Source: an uncultured Clostridia bacterium
Lineage (GTDB): Bacteria; Bacillota; Clostridia; Oscillospirales; Acutalibacteraceae
DNA length: 9,000 nt
Reading direction: 5' to 3'
Assembly: GCA_947628595.1 (NCBI GenBank)
Contig: CANRAN010000045.1
Coordinates: 1 to 9,000, forward strand
Below, one piece after another: positions 1 to 6,000 of the stretch. Under the pieces are notes generated by a model. It had not been told where the DNA came from. It saw only the letters and a list, made by a program, of their open reading frames with translations, and did no database searches. A program made the position numbers and the translations under genes. The number at the start of each line of letters is the position of its first letter. Position 1 is the first letter of the stretch.

Positions 1-527
1 GGATCAATGTAGTTAAATGAGGTACTTTCAAATATGTTCTCTAATGAATCTAAACCATTCTTTTTTTTATATTCCACTTCCTCTACTGTAATCGGAATTA
101 ACCATAAAAATCGGATAGTTCTATTTTCAATCTTTAACCACTCTAAAGTAGTACCATCCAGATATGGCAGAGATATCAAACCATGATCACATCTTGATTT
201 ATAATACCAAGGACATCCAAAATTAATAGTATGACCCAATCCTAAATGATATCCGCTCGCATGATAATCTGCAACCGCAATAAGTAATTTTATTATAAAA
301 TCATTTTCAGTAGGTGCAAAGATAAATAATTCTAATCCTTGTGTTTTATCATGTTCTGACATTCCACAAGTTGCATATGTCCAGAAATTTCTTTTTTGAT
401 TTGGATTGAATTTTAATATTCGAAATTCTGATAACAAATTACATATTGGTTCAGAGGGAAATGTGTATTCCAAAAAATCTCCCCAATTATCTTCATAGTG
501 TTTTTTTATTCTATTTATTAAGTCCAT
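1..527 (-). CDS. SUFU (suppressor of fused) domain protein, probable immunity protein; 3' end beyond window
   Basis: I translated this frame by hand from the ATG at 527-525 and found no stop through position 1 (175 residues), so the gene runs off the left edge. The SUFU family pattern is visible: WTYATCGMS at residues 49-57, GLGHTINFG at 96-104, LISLPYLDG at 117-125, and LIPIT followed by acidic residues at 143-150. Bacterial SUFU proteins are usually around 190-200 residues, so only a short tail is probably missing. In bacteria the family is known mainly as immunity proteins of polymorphic toxin systems, binding and neutralising a partner toxin in the cytoplasm. The neighbour fits: an Rhs repeat fragment lies immediately upstream and its frame overlaps the start of this gene by 17 nt. 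GGAAAAG about 6 nt before the ATG is a weak ribosome binding site, and no promoter of its own is seen. The immunity role is inferred from family and context. Confidence 0.78.
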   Translation of the reverse strand, partial: MDLINRIKKHYEDNWGDFLEYTFPSEPICNLLSEFRILKFNPNQKRNFWTYATCGMSEHDKTQGLELFIFAPTENDFIIKLLIAVADYHASGYHLGLGHTINFGCPWYYKSRCDHGLISLPYLDGTTLEWLKIENRTIRFLWLIPITVEEVEYKKKNGLDSLENIFESTSFNYID

Positions 528-780
528 ATTTCTTTTCCATATCCTTCCTGTCGCCGTTTATGTCGGTCTGTTTTATTAGCTGACCTATGGCATCATATTC
601 GTAGGTTTCAACACTTCCGTCCGGTCGGCTCAGCTTCGTTATACGTCAGTTGCCACCATACTCATAATTTGTTACCTTGCCGTCATTCGTCGCCTCTGCG
701 GAAATCAGCTTGTCATAATTGTCATAGCCGTACAGGTTGGTATCTGTTCCAATTAATTCACCTAAAGTGAATATTTGCAT
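511..780 (-). pseudogene. Rhs/YD-repeat protein fragment, toxin tip absent
   Basis: One frame reads from an ATG at 780-778 to a TAG at 513-511. It carries two units of the Rhs/YD repeat: NLYGYDNYDKLISAEATNDG and, later, RPDGSVETYEYDAIGQL. Rhs proteins are very large secreted or surface proteins whose beta-strand repeats encase a variable C-terminal toxin. Here only about 90 codons remain, with no N-terminal signal or anchoring region and no recognisable toxin domain. An in-frame TGA at 648-646 replaces a position where the family normally has glycine (the GNGRI motif), so even this piece is broken. The frame passes into the start of the SUFU gene and ends 17 nt inside it, suggesting that a toxin-coding segment was lost or that this is an orphan tip junction left by recombination. 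Confidence 0.8.
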
Positions 781-844
781 ATTCAGTATTTTTTAACTTA
801 CGGCAACAATTTATCACAAAGCAATCAATACAATATCTAAAATA

Positions 845-1234
845 TTATGATTGATATATGAAATAAAGATCATCTATCCTATGATTTTTTTTATTTCTAT
901 CATTATTAATGGAATCAAACTCAGCCGGAAAAAAGTATCCCTGATTTTTACATTCGATAAGCTTTTCCAAACCATATTCCACACTATCATCATCCAATAA
1001 CAATATAAATTTGGAATCTACATAAACTAGTTTTGGAATTTCCAATTTAGAATCTTTCTCAACTATAATACTTGTATTTACACCCTTTTTAAATACTATC
1101 TTTTTGTCAACAATAGCATTAATTTTAACAATATTCTGGTTTAAATTCTTAAAGCAGTTAATAAGAACATCATTCCCTATTGTGTCAAATTCAACAGTTA
1201 TTGAAATAGGATCACTTCTATAAAATTTAATCAT
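845..1234 (-). CDS. Hypothetical 129-residue protein, candidate orphan immunity protein
   Basis: An intact ORF starting at the ATG at 1234-1232. I do not recognise the family. It has no signal peptide or membrane segment; it is rich in Ile, Asp, Asn and Lys, with an acidic patch LLLDDDSVEYGLEKLIE near residues 78-93, and is predicted to be a small soluble cytoplasmic protein. It is strikingly AT-rich compared with the Rhs fragment downstream of it. The only ribosome binding candidate is a poor GGGTG about 5 nt upstream, and the sequence upstream passes straight into a truncated IS, so its native promoter may be lost. Its place between an Rhs remnant plus SUFU gene and an IS is typical of immunity genes in toxin clusters, but this is inference from position only. 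It could equally be the 3' end of a longer gene cut by the IS. Confidence 0.6.
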   Translation of the reverse strand: MIKFYRSDPISITVEFDTIGNDVLINCFKNLNQNIVKINAIVDKKIVFKKGVNTSIIVEKDSKLEIPKLVYVDSKFILLLDDDSVEYGLEKLIECKNQGYFFPAEFDSINNDRNKKNHRIDDLYFIYQS

Positions 1235-1244
1235 TTATACACCC

Positions 1245-1834
1245 AATTTTCAATCGATTAGAGGAACATAACCCTCTGTCACGGTCAACGCCAATGTGCA
1301 TTTTTTACCCAAAGTGCCATGTATTGCCCTTTTTGCGGAATGTGCTTCGAGGTCTCATTTCTTTTTCTTGTTTTTGGTTGACGAAGGAGCTTCAATAAAT
1401 GTCGAATCTACAATCGTTCCTTTTTTGAGAAGCAAGCCTCGTTTCAACAGCAAATCTACAACTGTTTTAAAGATTGTTTGCTGTAATACGTGTTTGTTTA
1501 GCAGATTTCTGAAATGTCCGATCGTATCTCCGTTCGGCACCTCATCCGGTGAATTGATACAGCAAAACTCTGTAAATGCACGGCTGTCAAGAATTTCATA
1601 CATCACTTTCATATCTGCAAGATCATACAGATTCTGAAGTATATATATTCTCAGCATTAATCCCAATGGATAGGGTTTATTGCCGCGCTCTCCTTTGTAA
1701 TAGTACGGCTCTATTTCTTTTACAAATGTTTCCCATGGAATTATACTATCCATTTTATTCAGAAAATCTTTTTTGTTGGTTCTGGCTACACCAAACTCAT
1801 CGTTCATTTCTGCCAGTGTCATCTGTCTGTTCAT
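1245..1834 (-). pseudogene. IS5-family transposase, N-terminal half, frameshifted
   Basis: From the ATG at 1834-1832 a 159-codon frame is open. It shows the InsH/DUF772-type N-terminal region of IS5 transposases (YYYKGERGNKPYPLGLMLRI, then YEILDSRAFTEFC) and the first catalytic Asp in IVDSTFIEAP around residues 141-150. A TGA then stops it inside the lysine-rich stretch near 1355. Homology continues past that stop as DLEAH, shifts frame at an A/G run near 1325, and resumes as KGNTWHFG, a TAA, and KMHIGVDRDRGL down to about 1250. Full-length members are usually about 300-350 residues; the catalytic second Asp and the Glu are missing here. It has a stop, a frameshift, a second stop and a truncation, so it cannot encode a working enzyme. 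Confidence 0.85.
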
Positions 1835-1840
1835 ATTTTT

Positions 1841-1869
1841 ATTATATCATATTTTTATCTACTTCGCAA
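1841..1869 (-). promoter_or_regulatory. Transposase promoter, apparently giving a leaderless mRNA
   Basis: On the minus strand TTGCGA (1869-1864) is followed after 17 nt by a perfect TATAAT (1846-1841). The transposase ATG begins only 6 nt after the -10 box, so transcription would start at or next to the start codon, and no ribosome binding site is present. The -35 box abuts the inverted repeat. Confidence 0.6.
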
Positions 1870-1889
1870 TTATGCGATGTTGCCTTAAG

Positions 1890-2620
1890 TTCCTCGGACG
1901 GCTATCTTTTTGCTGTTTGAAGAACCGCCGAACTGACTTATGCAAGAATTACGCACACGCTGCGGATCTTTTATAATGCCGGGGTGCTCCAAAACTCCGC
2001 TCGGTGCTGCGCCGTACTCCTGCTATTGCCATTCCGATAGCATTTTTCGCCATAGCGATAAGACTGTAGTCTACCAAGCCGTCAAAACCCAGACCGGGGA
2101 TATGCGGCACATTGAACGAGGTAAGGCGGAAAGTCGAGTTTTTGTTTATAGGAGCATCGTCTGCGCCCACCGAATACTCGTAGTACAGCCATCCGTGTTC
2201 ATCACGGTCTACATTCATGCCGTCGGGCATAAGCGGGTAGAGTGCGATTATCTCGCCCTTGCCGTTGCGAATGATTTGAGCATGGGCGTTTCACCATAAA
2301 AGAAGATGGGTTATAAGAGTTTACCGAAAAATAAATAAAGTCATTTTCGGATTAGGCTCATCATGTAGAAGGAAATACAGAGGATGATCAGCTGCCTTTT
2401 CCGTACCCTCATCTGTATAGCGATAAAGGTGCAGCGGCAGACTGCCACCGCCTCGGAAAGTATCCTTACACAAGAATAGACCATACTCATCTGCATTTCC
2501 GAACGCTCATTCACACGCTTTCCGGAAAGTGATGTTTTCAAGGAAAAAACGGCACGCACCGTCTGCCGTAGCGTTTTTGGGTTTATCTCTTGACCGAAAT
2601 AAGCCGCTGAATATACTTAT
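1890..2620 (-). pseudogene. HK97-type phage portal protein, multiply broken and truncated by the IS
   Basis: Portal proteins form the dodecameric ring at the capsid vertex through which DNA is packaged. Reassembling frames on the minus strand gives a coherent HK97-type portal N-terminal part: IFSGLFRSRDKPKNATADGA, SGKRVNERSEM, VYSCVRILSEAVA, LPLHLYRYTDEG, HPLYFLLHDEPNP, NAHAQIIRNGKGEIIALYPL, PHIPGLGFDGL, GVLEHPGIIKDPQRV and QFGGSSNSKKIAV. Damage: the expected start codon is ATA (2620-2618) although AAAGGAG sits about 10 nt upstream; a frameshift at about 2535-2560; another near 2441-2446; a TAA where FRETL has Glu; a TGA where LWGNA has Gly; and a short deletion plus frame change near the EYGA motif around 2030. 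Homology ends at the IS boundary near 1890, and the C-terminal half of the gene is not in the window. Confidence 0.88.
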
Positions 2621-2648
2621 AGGACCACGCTCCTTTCAAAAATATGCA

Positions 2649-2679
2649 TAAGAAAAGCACCTGCCATACTGACAGATGC
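2649..2679 (-). terminator. Intrinsic terminator of the ribbon-helix-helix cassette
   Basis: On the minus strand GCATCTGTC (2679-2671) pairs with GGCAGGTGC (2665-2657) around a 5-nt loop, a 9-bp stem with two G-U pairs. It is followed by TTTTCTTA. It lies about 26 nt after the stop codon of the 134-residue ORF and before the portal ribosome binding site, closing the upstream transcription unit. Confidence 0.7.
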
Positions 2680-2704
2680 CTCAAATTATTGATAGCCTAA
2701 ATTA

Positions 2705-3109
2705 TTAATTTAAAGCCTCTTCTATGGATTTTACCTGAGTTATCCCCTTTGCCTTCATTCCATCTTTAACTTTGCGCGAAAGCATTGCCATGGATAGCAA
2801 CTGATCAAATGTCGCTCCGGTGAGAATCCTTGCGACTGCTTTAATCAGCCAGTCATAAGTTACCCACTTATTTTCGAGCTCGTTTGCGACCCTATGAGCA
2901 AGATCGTTGTGTATTTGGCTGTATTTCGGGATTTCCAACATTACAGCAGCTATTGTAATAGCCGCTTCATTCGCTTCAGATGGTGAACTGAATGTATAAG
3001 GATCATAACAAGGATTTCCTGCATCGCCGAAATCCTCCCACGCGATGCAGTCGCTGTAGGGGATAAGTATGCATCTAATAGCGGCGCGAACCTCTGCTCT
3101 TGATTTCAT
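2705..3109 (-). CDS. Hypothetical 134-residue protein, second gene of the cassette
   Basis: An intact ORF whose ATG (3109-3107) is preceded by GAAGGAGAATGAATT, an excellent ribosome binding site at normal spacing. I do not recognise the family. The protein looks soluble and mostly helical: an N-terminal basic start (MKSRAEVRAAIR), a segment with three aromatics and acidic residues (CIAWEDFGDAGNPCYDPYTF, residues 21-40), an Ala/Ile-rich helix around 46-58, and a C-terminal helical part ending with KVKDGMKAKGITQVKSIEEA. No signal peptide or membrane segment is present. It is co-directional with, and about 150 nt downstream of, the ribbon-helix-helix ORF, with no terminator seen between them, so the two probably share the promoter at 3720-3748. 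It is intact although both flanking phage genes are ruined, which suggests selection or recent arrival. Function cannot be assigned. Confidence 0.75.
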   Translation of the reverse strand: MKSRAEVRAAIRCILIPYSDCIAWEDFGDAGNPCYDPYTFSSPSEANEAAITIAAVMLEIPKYSQIHNDLAHRVANELENKWVTYDWLIKAVARILTGATFDQLLSMAMLSRKVKDGMKAKGITQVKSIEEALN

Positions 3110-3258
3110 AATTCATTCTCCTTCAATATTTCGATTATTTTTTAAAGTTTTGCAATACGGAGTGTTGCAAATTTCTGTTTGACCTGTAATATCACAATGT
3201 CGATAGGTAAATCCTCAGTTTCGTACCTTTTGGTTATAGCTTCGCAAAGATCAATAGC

Positions 3259-3663
3259 CTATTTTCTTACATAAACCGCAGCTCTTGACTTGAATTTCAA
3301 ATCACCATTAGAATTTACACATCGCTGAACATCTCCGACCATACAATCTTTAACCCGTGTGTTAAACATTTTACCAAGCCTTGCTCTGACAATTGAGGGT
3401 TTGAGATTTGCATTCTCAGCTTTTACAATGGCTATTTCAGTAAACGAGGGGAGATCGACTAATGTAAATTCCTGCTGTAAAGGCTGAGATTTTGCTTCTT
3501 CTTCAAGTGTGGCTAATGCTGCCGTATAATCGAACGGGGATTGTTTATATAATTTCTCCAGAAGAGAAATCAAATAAACATTAACTGTACAACTATGCTT
3601 ATTTGCATCAGCTACTAAAGCTACAAACAGATCATCATCAACTGATAAATTAATTCTCGGCAT
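3259..3663 (-). CDS. Ribbon-helix-helix-like putative regulator, first gene of the cassette
   Basis: Start at the ATG at 3663-3661, preceded by TTTGGAGGTTTTATT, a near-ideal ribosome binding site. The first 40 residues (PRINLSVDDDLFVALVADA, then CTVNVYLISLLEKLYKQ) have the layout of a CopG/Arc ribbon-helix-helix DNA-binding domain: a short beta strand followed by two helices. Such domains act as dimers on short palindromic operators. The rest (about residues 41-134) is an unrecognised second domain containing FTLVDLPSFTEIAIVKAE and a basic C-terminal end, KFKSRAAVYVRK. The consensus promoter upstream carries repeated GTTGCACAAC-type sites, as expected for autoregulation. The frame stays open after the TAG stop (3261-3259) for another 38 codons to a TAA at 3144-3142, so the annotated end may be a nonsense mutation. 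Role as autorepressor, antitoxin or phage accessory regulator is inferred. Confidence 0.75.
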   Translation of the reverse strand: MPRINLSVDDDLFVALVADANKHSCTVNVYLISLLEKLYKQSPFDYTAALATLEEEAKSQPLQQEFTLVDLPSFTEIAIVKAENANLKPSIVRARLGKMFNTRVKDCMVGDVQRCVNSNGDLKFKSRAAVYVRK

Positions 3664-3693
3664 AATAAAACCTCCAAAAAAATTTGAAATAAT

Positions 3694-3740
3694 ATGGTGT
3701 TGTGCAAACCTGTAATTATATTATATGATGGTTGTGCAAC
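3694..3740. promoter_or_regulatory. Paired operator repeats GGTT-GCACAAC
   Basis: Two direct copies on the minus strand, GTTGCACAACCAT (3740-3728) and GGTTTGCACAACACCAT (3710-3694), share a TTGCACAA core whose arms GTTG/CAAC are inverted. The first fills the spacer between -35 and -10, the second lies just downstream of the expected start site. A third core, ATTGCACAAA (3770-3779, plus strand), lies upstream of the -35. This arrangement would block RNA polymerase when bound, probably by the downstream ribbon-helix-helix protein. Confidence 0.6.
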
Positions 3741-3748
3741 TATGTCAA
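3720..3748 (-). promoter_or_regulatory. Perfect consensus sigma-A promoter of the cassette
   Basis: On the minus strand TTGACA (3748-3743) and TATAAT (3725-3720) are separated by exactly 17 nt. The start codon of the ribbon-helix-helix ORF is about 57 nt downstream of the -10 box. This is the strongest promoter by consensus in the window. Confidence 0.9.
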
Positions 3749-3887
3749 GTGCTTTTTTAACTTTGTATGATTGCACAAATCAGCGACATATTTTTTATTG
3801 GTTTTGCCAAAGAGTATTGCTTTTGTGTATTGACTGTATTGTATACAGATCAATGTATTAAGATGCCTATATTTCATCACGAGTTTT

Positions 3888-4190
3888 TCAAATAAACGAA
3901 ATCCCTCTGCTGTTGTACAAGCTCTCGGCGTTCTGATTTTCGCAGCGTATCGCTCGGTCAAGAGCCATTATTGTTGCCACAGCACTATCTATCTTTTCAG
4001 TGAACCTTTCCTTGTCGGCTTTGATGTTTCCTGCGGGGTCTGTACGAATATAGATGTTGTCTATCATCCATTGGAGGACGGGATGACCGCCGTGGGCTAT
4101 CTTTTTTTCAAGCCCAAGTTTCATCAACTACTTTATGGGAGGACTCATATTTTTGAAACCGTGCGGAACGGCAAATGTCGTCCTACACAG
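3888..4190 (-). pseudogene. Phage terminase large subunit, C-terminal remnant
   Basis: The large terminase is the ATPase/nuclease that cuts and pumps phage DNA into the prohead through the portal. Here only the C-terminal end remains: VPHGFKNMSPP, then LEKKIAHGGHPVLQWMIDN, IRTDPAGNIKADKERFTEKID and AVATIMALDRAIRC, ending at a TGA at 3890-3888. The SPPxKEL motif contains a TAG in place of Glu just before LMKLGLEKK (near 4131). Recognisable homology fades near 4190, so the ATPase domain and most of the nuclease domain are gone. In HK97-type phages this gene lies directly upstream of portal; here a 1.1-kb cassette separates the two. Confidence 0.85.
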
Positions 4191-4215
4191 CTATTGTTTT
4201 GTTGTCGGATATATG

Positions 4216-4383
4216 TTAATCCGAATAGGAATTGTGTTCAAAGAAAGAAGTTTGACTGTTTGAATTGTCGGTAGAGCTTTCAATAAACCCCTCAATGTCG
4301 GCATAGGTCATACCGTTGTCGGTAAACCTTTGGATAAGACCGTGTTCAGTGGTCATGGCAACAACAAGCTCGTGTCCTTCCAT
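4216..4383 (-). CDS. Small ORF of 55 residues, unrecognised, probably a fragment
   Basis: Minus-strand frame from the ATG at 4383-4381 to the TAA at 4218-4216. The peptide contains EGHELVVAMTTEHGLIQRFT and MTYADIEGFIE and looks like coherent protein sequence rather than noise. No good ribosome binding site precedes it, and the frame is closed just upstream by TGATAA, so it is likely the C-terminal end of a gene truncated by rearrangement. I cannot name the family. It does not match the terminase remnant beside it. Confidence 0.35.
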   Translation of the reverse strand: MEGHELVVAMTTEHGLIQRFTDNGMTYADIEGFIESSTDNSNSQTSFFEHNSYSD

Positions 4384-4401
4384 TCTCGGAAAATGGCTGT
4401 A

Positions 4402-4526
4402 TTATCAAACAGTGACTCTGCACCATTCTGCTACAGTAAGTCCCGCTTCTTGCTTGGCGAGCTTCACATTTGATCTATTTTAAAACTGTATTTCTTTCTT
4501 CACCATTGCTATTTTATCCACGCTAT
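4402..4526 (-). pseudogene. Possible IS66-type orfA (TnpA-like) N-terminal fragment
   Basis: A GTG near 4524 preceded by TTGGAGGTAATAGC opens a frame reading VDKIAMVKKEIQF, a TAA, then in the same frame VKLAKQEAGLTVAEWCRVTV and a TGA. IS66 accessory proteins of the orfA type begin with a similar MxKxxMVxxEI segment and a later GLTVxEWC segment, so this is plausibly the N-terminal end of such a protein, broken by one nonsense codon and truncated. No IS66 inverted repeat or transposase is visible nearby. The call rests on short similarity only. Confidence 0.4.
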
Positions 4527-4529
4527 TAC

Positions 4530-4561
4530 CTCCAACGAACTCCAATTGAAGTTCGTTGGAG
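4530..4561. repeat. Perfect 12-bp inverted repeat, 8-nt loop
   Basis: CTCCAACGAACT (4530-4541) and AGTTCGTTGGAG (4550-4561) are exact reverse complements around CCAATTGA. There is no T run, so it is not a typical terminator. Read on the minus strand, the second arm contains the GGAG of the ribosome binding site for the IS66-like fragment, so the hairpin could mask it. Confidence 0.8.
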
Positions 4562-4690
4562 TTGATCGCAGTCCGTTTCACTTCATTAAAGTCTTTCTAT
4601 TCCGAATTTATTTTAGCATGGATTGTTTCGATTATCGAGATGCGTTATTATCGGTCGGTTACCTTATAGTGTCCGTTGTTATCAGCAACA
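4562..4690. other. Non-coding stretch without recognisable gene
   Basis: Between the inverted repeat and the terminator I see no supported gene on either strand. The short plus-strand frame across it (4546-4737) has no ribosome binding site, begins inside the inverted repeat and ends inside the terminator. Confidence 0.4.
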
Positions 4691-4735
4691 AACCGCCCAC
4701 GGGACTCAATGCAGTCCGTGAGCGGTTGTTTTTTT
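4691..4735 (+). terminator. Intrinsic terminator, probably bidirectional
   Basis: AACCGCCCACGGGACT (4691-4706) pairs with AGTCCGTGAGCGGTT (4713-4727) with one mismatch and one bulged G. On the plus strand it is followed by GTTTTTTT. No convincing plus-strand gene precedes it; on the minus strand it lies directly after the 238-residue gene and is followed by TTTGTTG, so it more likely serves that gene, with the T run at the other side acting as the A run of a bidirectional terminator. Confidence 0.7.
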
Positions 4736-4753
4736 AAGGCTTTGTGAGCCGCA

Positions 4754-5470
4754 TCATTTAATTTGTAACAGTATTATTATCAGTGCACTCAACGCTGCTG
4801 CCGAACCGATTATGAGCGAAGCTCTCATAATAGAAAATCTTTGAAGTAGAAAAGAAAGGCTTGAGATTTTTTTGTTTGGAATAATACTGCTCTCTCCACC
4901 GATTTGCATAATCATATCATCAGATATTTTTAACAGATAATACGGATACGCCTCCTGCACAGGCGGAAGTTTATTTATTCCGTTAACTTTTAAAATTGAC
5001 ATATTGCCCTTGAGCTGCATGATTTGTGCAATCTTTTTTTCATATTTCGGGTCAACAGCTGTTCTGTCGTCCATATAAAAGTATCTGTTCATGAAATAGT
5101 CAAACTGTTTTCTTGAAAGAAGTGACAAAATATTATTGACGGAATCAGTGTCCTGTACAGGTACTGAAGTGTCCGTTTCACTGAGAATATTGCTGTTACG
5201 GTGTATCTTTATACGGTCGGAATCAATACATGAAAAAAGATATTTTCTATTACAGTCAAAGACAACTGCAAACAAATCAGCTGCCGAGGAATAATTTATC
5301 AATTTTTTCTTTACGTCATTCCAAATATTTTGATAATCCACGTCAGTCAGATCTGTTTCACACAATCTTATTGTAGTATCCGACAGTTCTCTTTGATATT
5401 TGCTGTACAATACGTTTGCCATATCTTCACTGCTAAAACATCTCTGATTGAATAAATCGTCAGTTTTCAT
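4754..5470 (-). CDS. Hypothetical tail-anchored membrane protein, 238 residues
   Basis: Start at the ATG at 5470-5468, with CGGAG about 8 nt upstream. About 210 soluble residues, acidic to neutral and rich in Asp, Ser and Tyr, are followed by a short basic flank (LLQRFSIMR) and one strongly hydrophobic segment (ASLIIGSAAALSALIIILLQ, about residues 216-235) at the extreme C-terminus. There is no signal peptide, so the predicted topology is cytoplasmic N-terminus with a C-terminal tail anchor. Visible landmarks in the soluble part include FDCNRKYLFSC and KQFDYFMNRYFYMDD. I do not recognise the family. It lies 13 nt downstream of the broken gene at 5484-6000, so they were probably one operon, and it is followed by a terminator. 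It is intact although its partner is not. Confidence 0.75.
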   Translation of the reverse strand: MKTDDLFNQRCFSSEDMANVLYSKYQRELSDTTIRLCETDLTDVDYQNIWNDVKKKLINYSSAADLFAVVFDCNRKYLFSCIDSDRIKIHRNSNILSETDTSVPVQDTDSVNNILSLLSRKQFDYFMNRYFYMDDRTAVDPKYEKKIAQIMQLKGNMSILKVNGINKLPPVQEAYPYYLLKISDDMIMQIGGESSIIPNKKISSLSFLLQRFSIMRASLIIGSAAALSALIIILLQIK

Positions 5471-5483
5471 AATATTTCTCCGA

Positions 5484-6000
5484 TCAAACGACCATGAAAT
5501 AATTGTATTTTATAGAATCCAATTTTTCAATGTTATTTTCTATATCATCCATTTTGTACATGAAGTATGTAAACAGCCATTCGATAAGGAATGAATTTGC
5601 TTCATCTGCTTCTTTCATATTTAATTCACTTTCTTTTTCAAGCATTACAAGTCCAAAATATTCATCCTTTAAATCTTTATAGTTAATATAAACATGATAA
5701 TATTTAGAATTATGCTGATGTTTTGAAATTTATGTTTTAAAATGAGCCGAAGGAATGCAGGAAGATTTTGATATTGCATAAAGATATGTATATGCTTCTG
5801 AAACAGAACCAATATTAAACATAAAGTCTCCTATCGCCATAGCAAGTTCTGCTATGGCGATAAACTCTCCGACTACGGGAATTAATGTCAAAGCAGCTTC
5901 TATTCCTATATGCCCTACTTTTCCTCAAACCATCCCAAAACTTATCCATATTATCAGCAGATTGCTTATTAATAGCATCTATCAGTTCGGTGCCGGCTTG
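5484..6000 (-). pseudogene. Broken gene of unknown function with a hydrophobic central segment
   Basis: Joined minus-strand frames give a coherent protein lacking a start: AGTELIDAINKQSADNMDKF, a frameshift near 5917-5926, GHIGIEAALTLIPVVGEFIA and IAELAMAIGDFMFNIGSVSE, a TAA at 5732-5730, then YYHVYINYKDLKDEYFGLVM, EADEANSFLIEWLFTYFMYK and a natural end, KYNYFMVV, at a TGA near 5484. The hydrophobic Gly/Ala-rich stretch could be a membrane or pre-toxin type segment, as found in secreted toxin proteins, but that is a guess. No N-terminal region is present; readable sequence ends near 6000, about 160 nt from tRNA-Arg. Its stop lies 13 nt before the ATG of the tail-anchored protein, indicating a former operon. 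Confidence 0.6.

Larger units (their letters stand above)
1245..1889 (-). mobile_element. IS5-family insertion sequence, 5' half only (inverted repeat, promoter, N-terminal transposase)
   Basis: The right boundary carries a terminal inverted repeat reading TTATGCGATGTTGCCTTAAG outward at 1870-1889. Nearly the same 20 bases, with one difference, end the second IS remnant at 6762-6781. The element reads leftward and loses recognisable transposase sequence near 1245. The DDE domain's second and third catalytic positions, the 3' end and the other inverted repeat are all absent here. The element interrupts the portal pseudogene, whose homology runs up to about 1890. The exact end of the repeat and any target duplication cannot be fixed, because the other flank is missing. 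Confidence 0.8.

Noticed and set aside
646..2290. Two TGA codons falling where glycine is expected (Rhs fragment and portal), suggesting UGA recoded as Gly
   Set aside because: The same genes also contain TAA, TAG and frameshifts, the transposase TGA is not at a Gly position, and the terminase ends at TGA. Ordinary pseudogene decay explains it.
1296..2299. Several plus-strand ORFs over the transposase and portal remnants
   Set aside because: They are antisense shadows of recognisable minus-strand transposase and portal coding sequence.
3740..3961. 73-codon minus-strand ORF overlapping the end of terminase
   Set aside because: It overlaps the terminase frame and the cassette promoter, has no ribosome binding site, and has no protein-like features.
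4546..4737. 63-codon plus-strand ORF
   Set aside because: It starts inside an inverted repeat, ends in a terminator stem and tail, has no ribosome binding site, and its sequence looks like non-coding translation.
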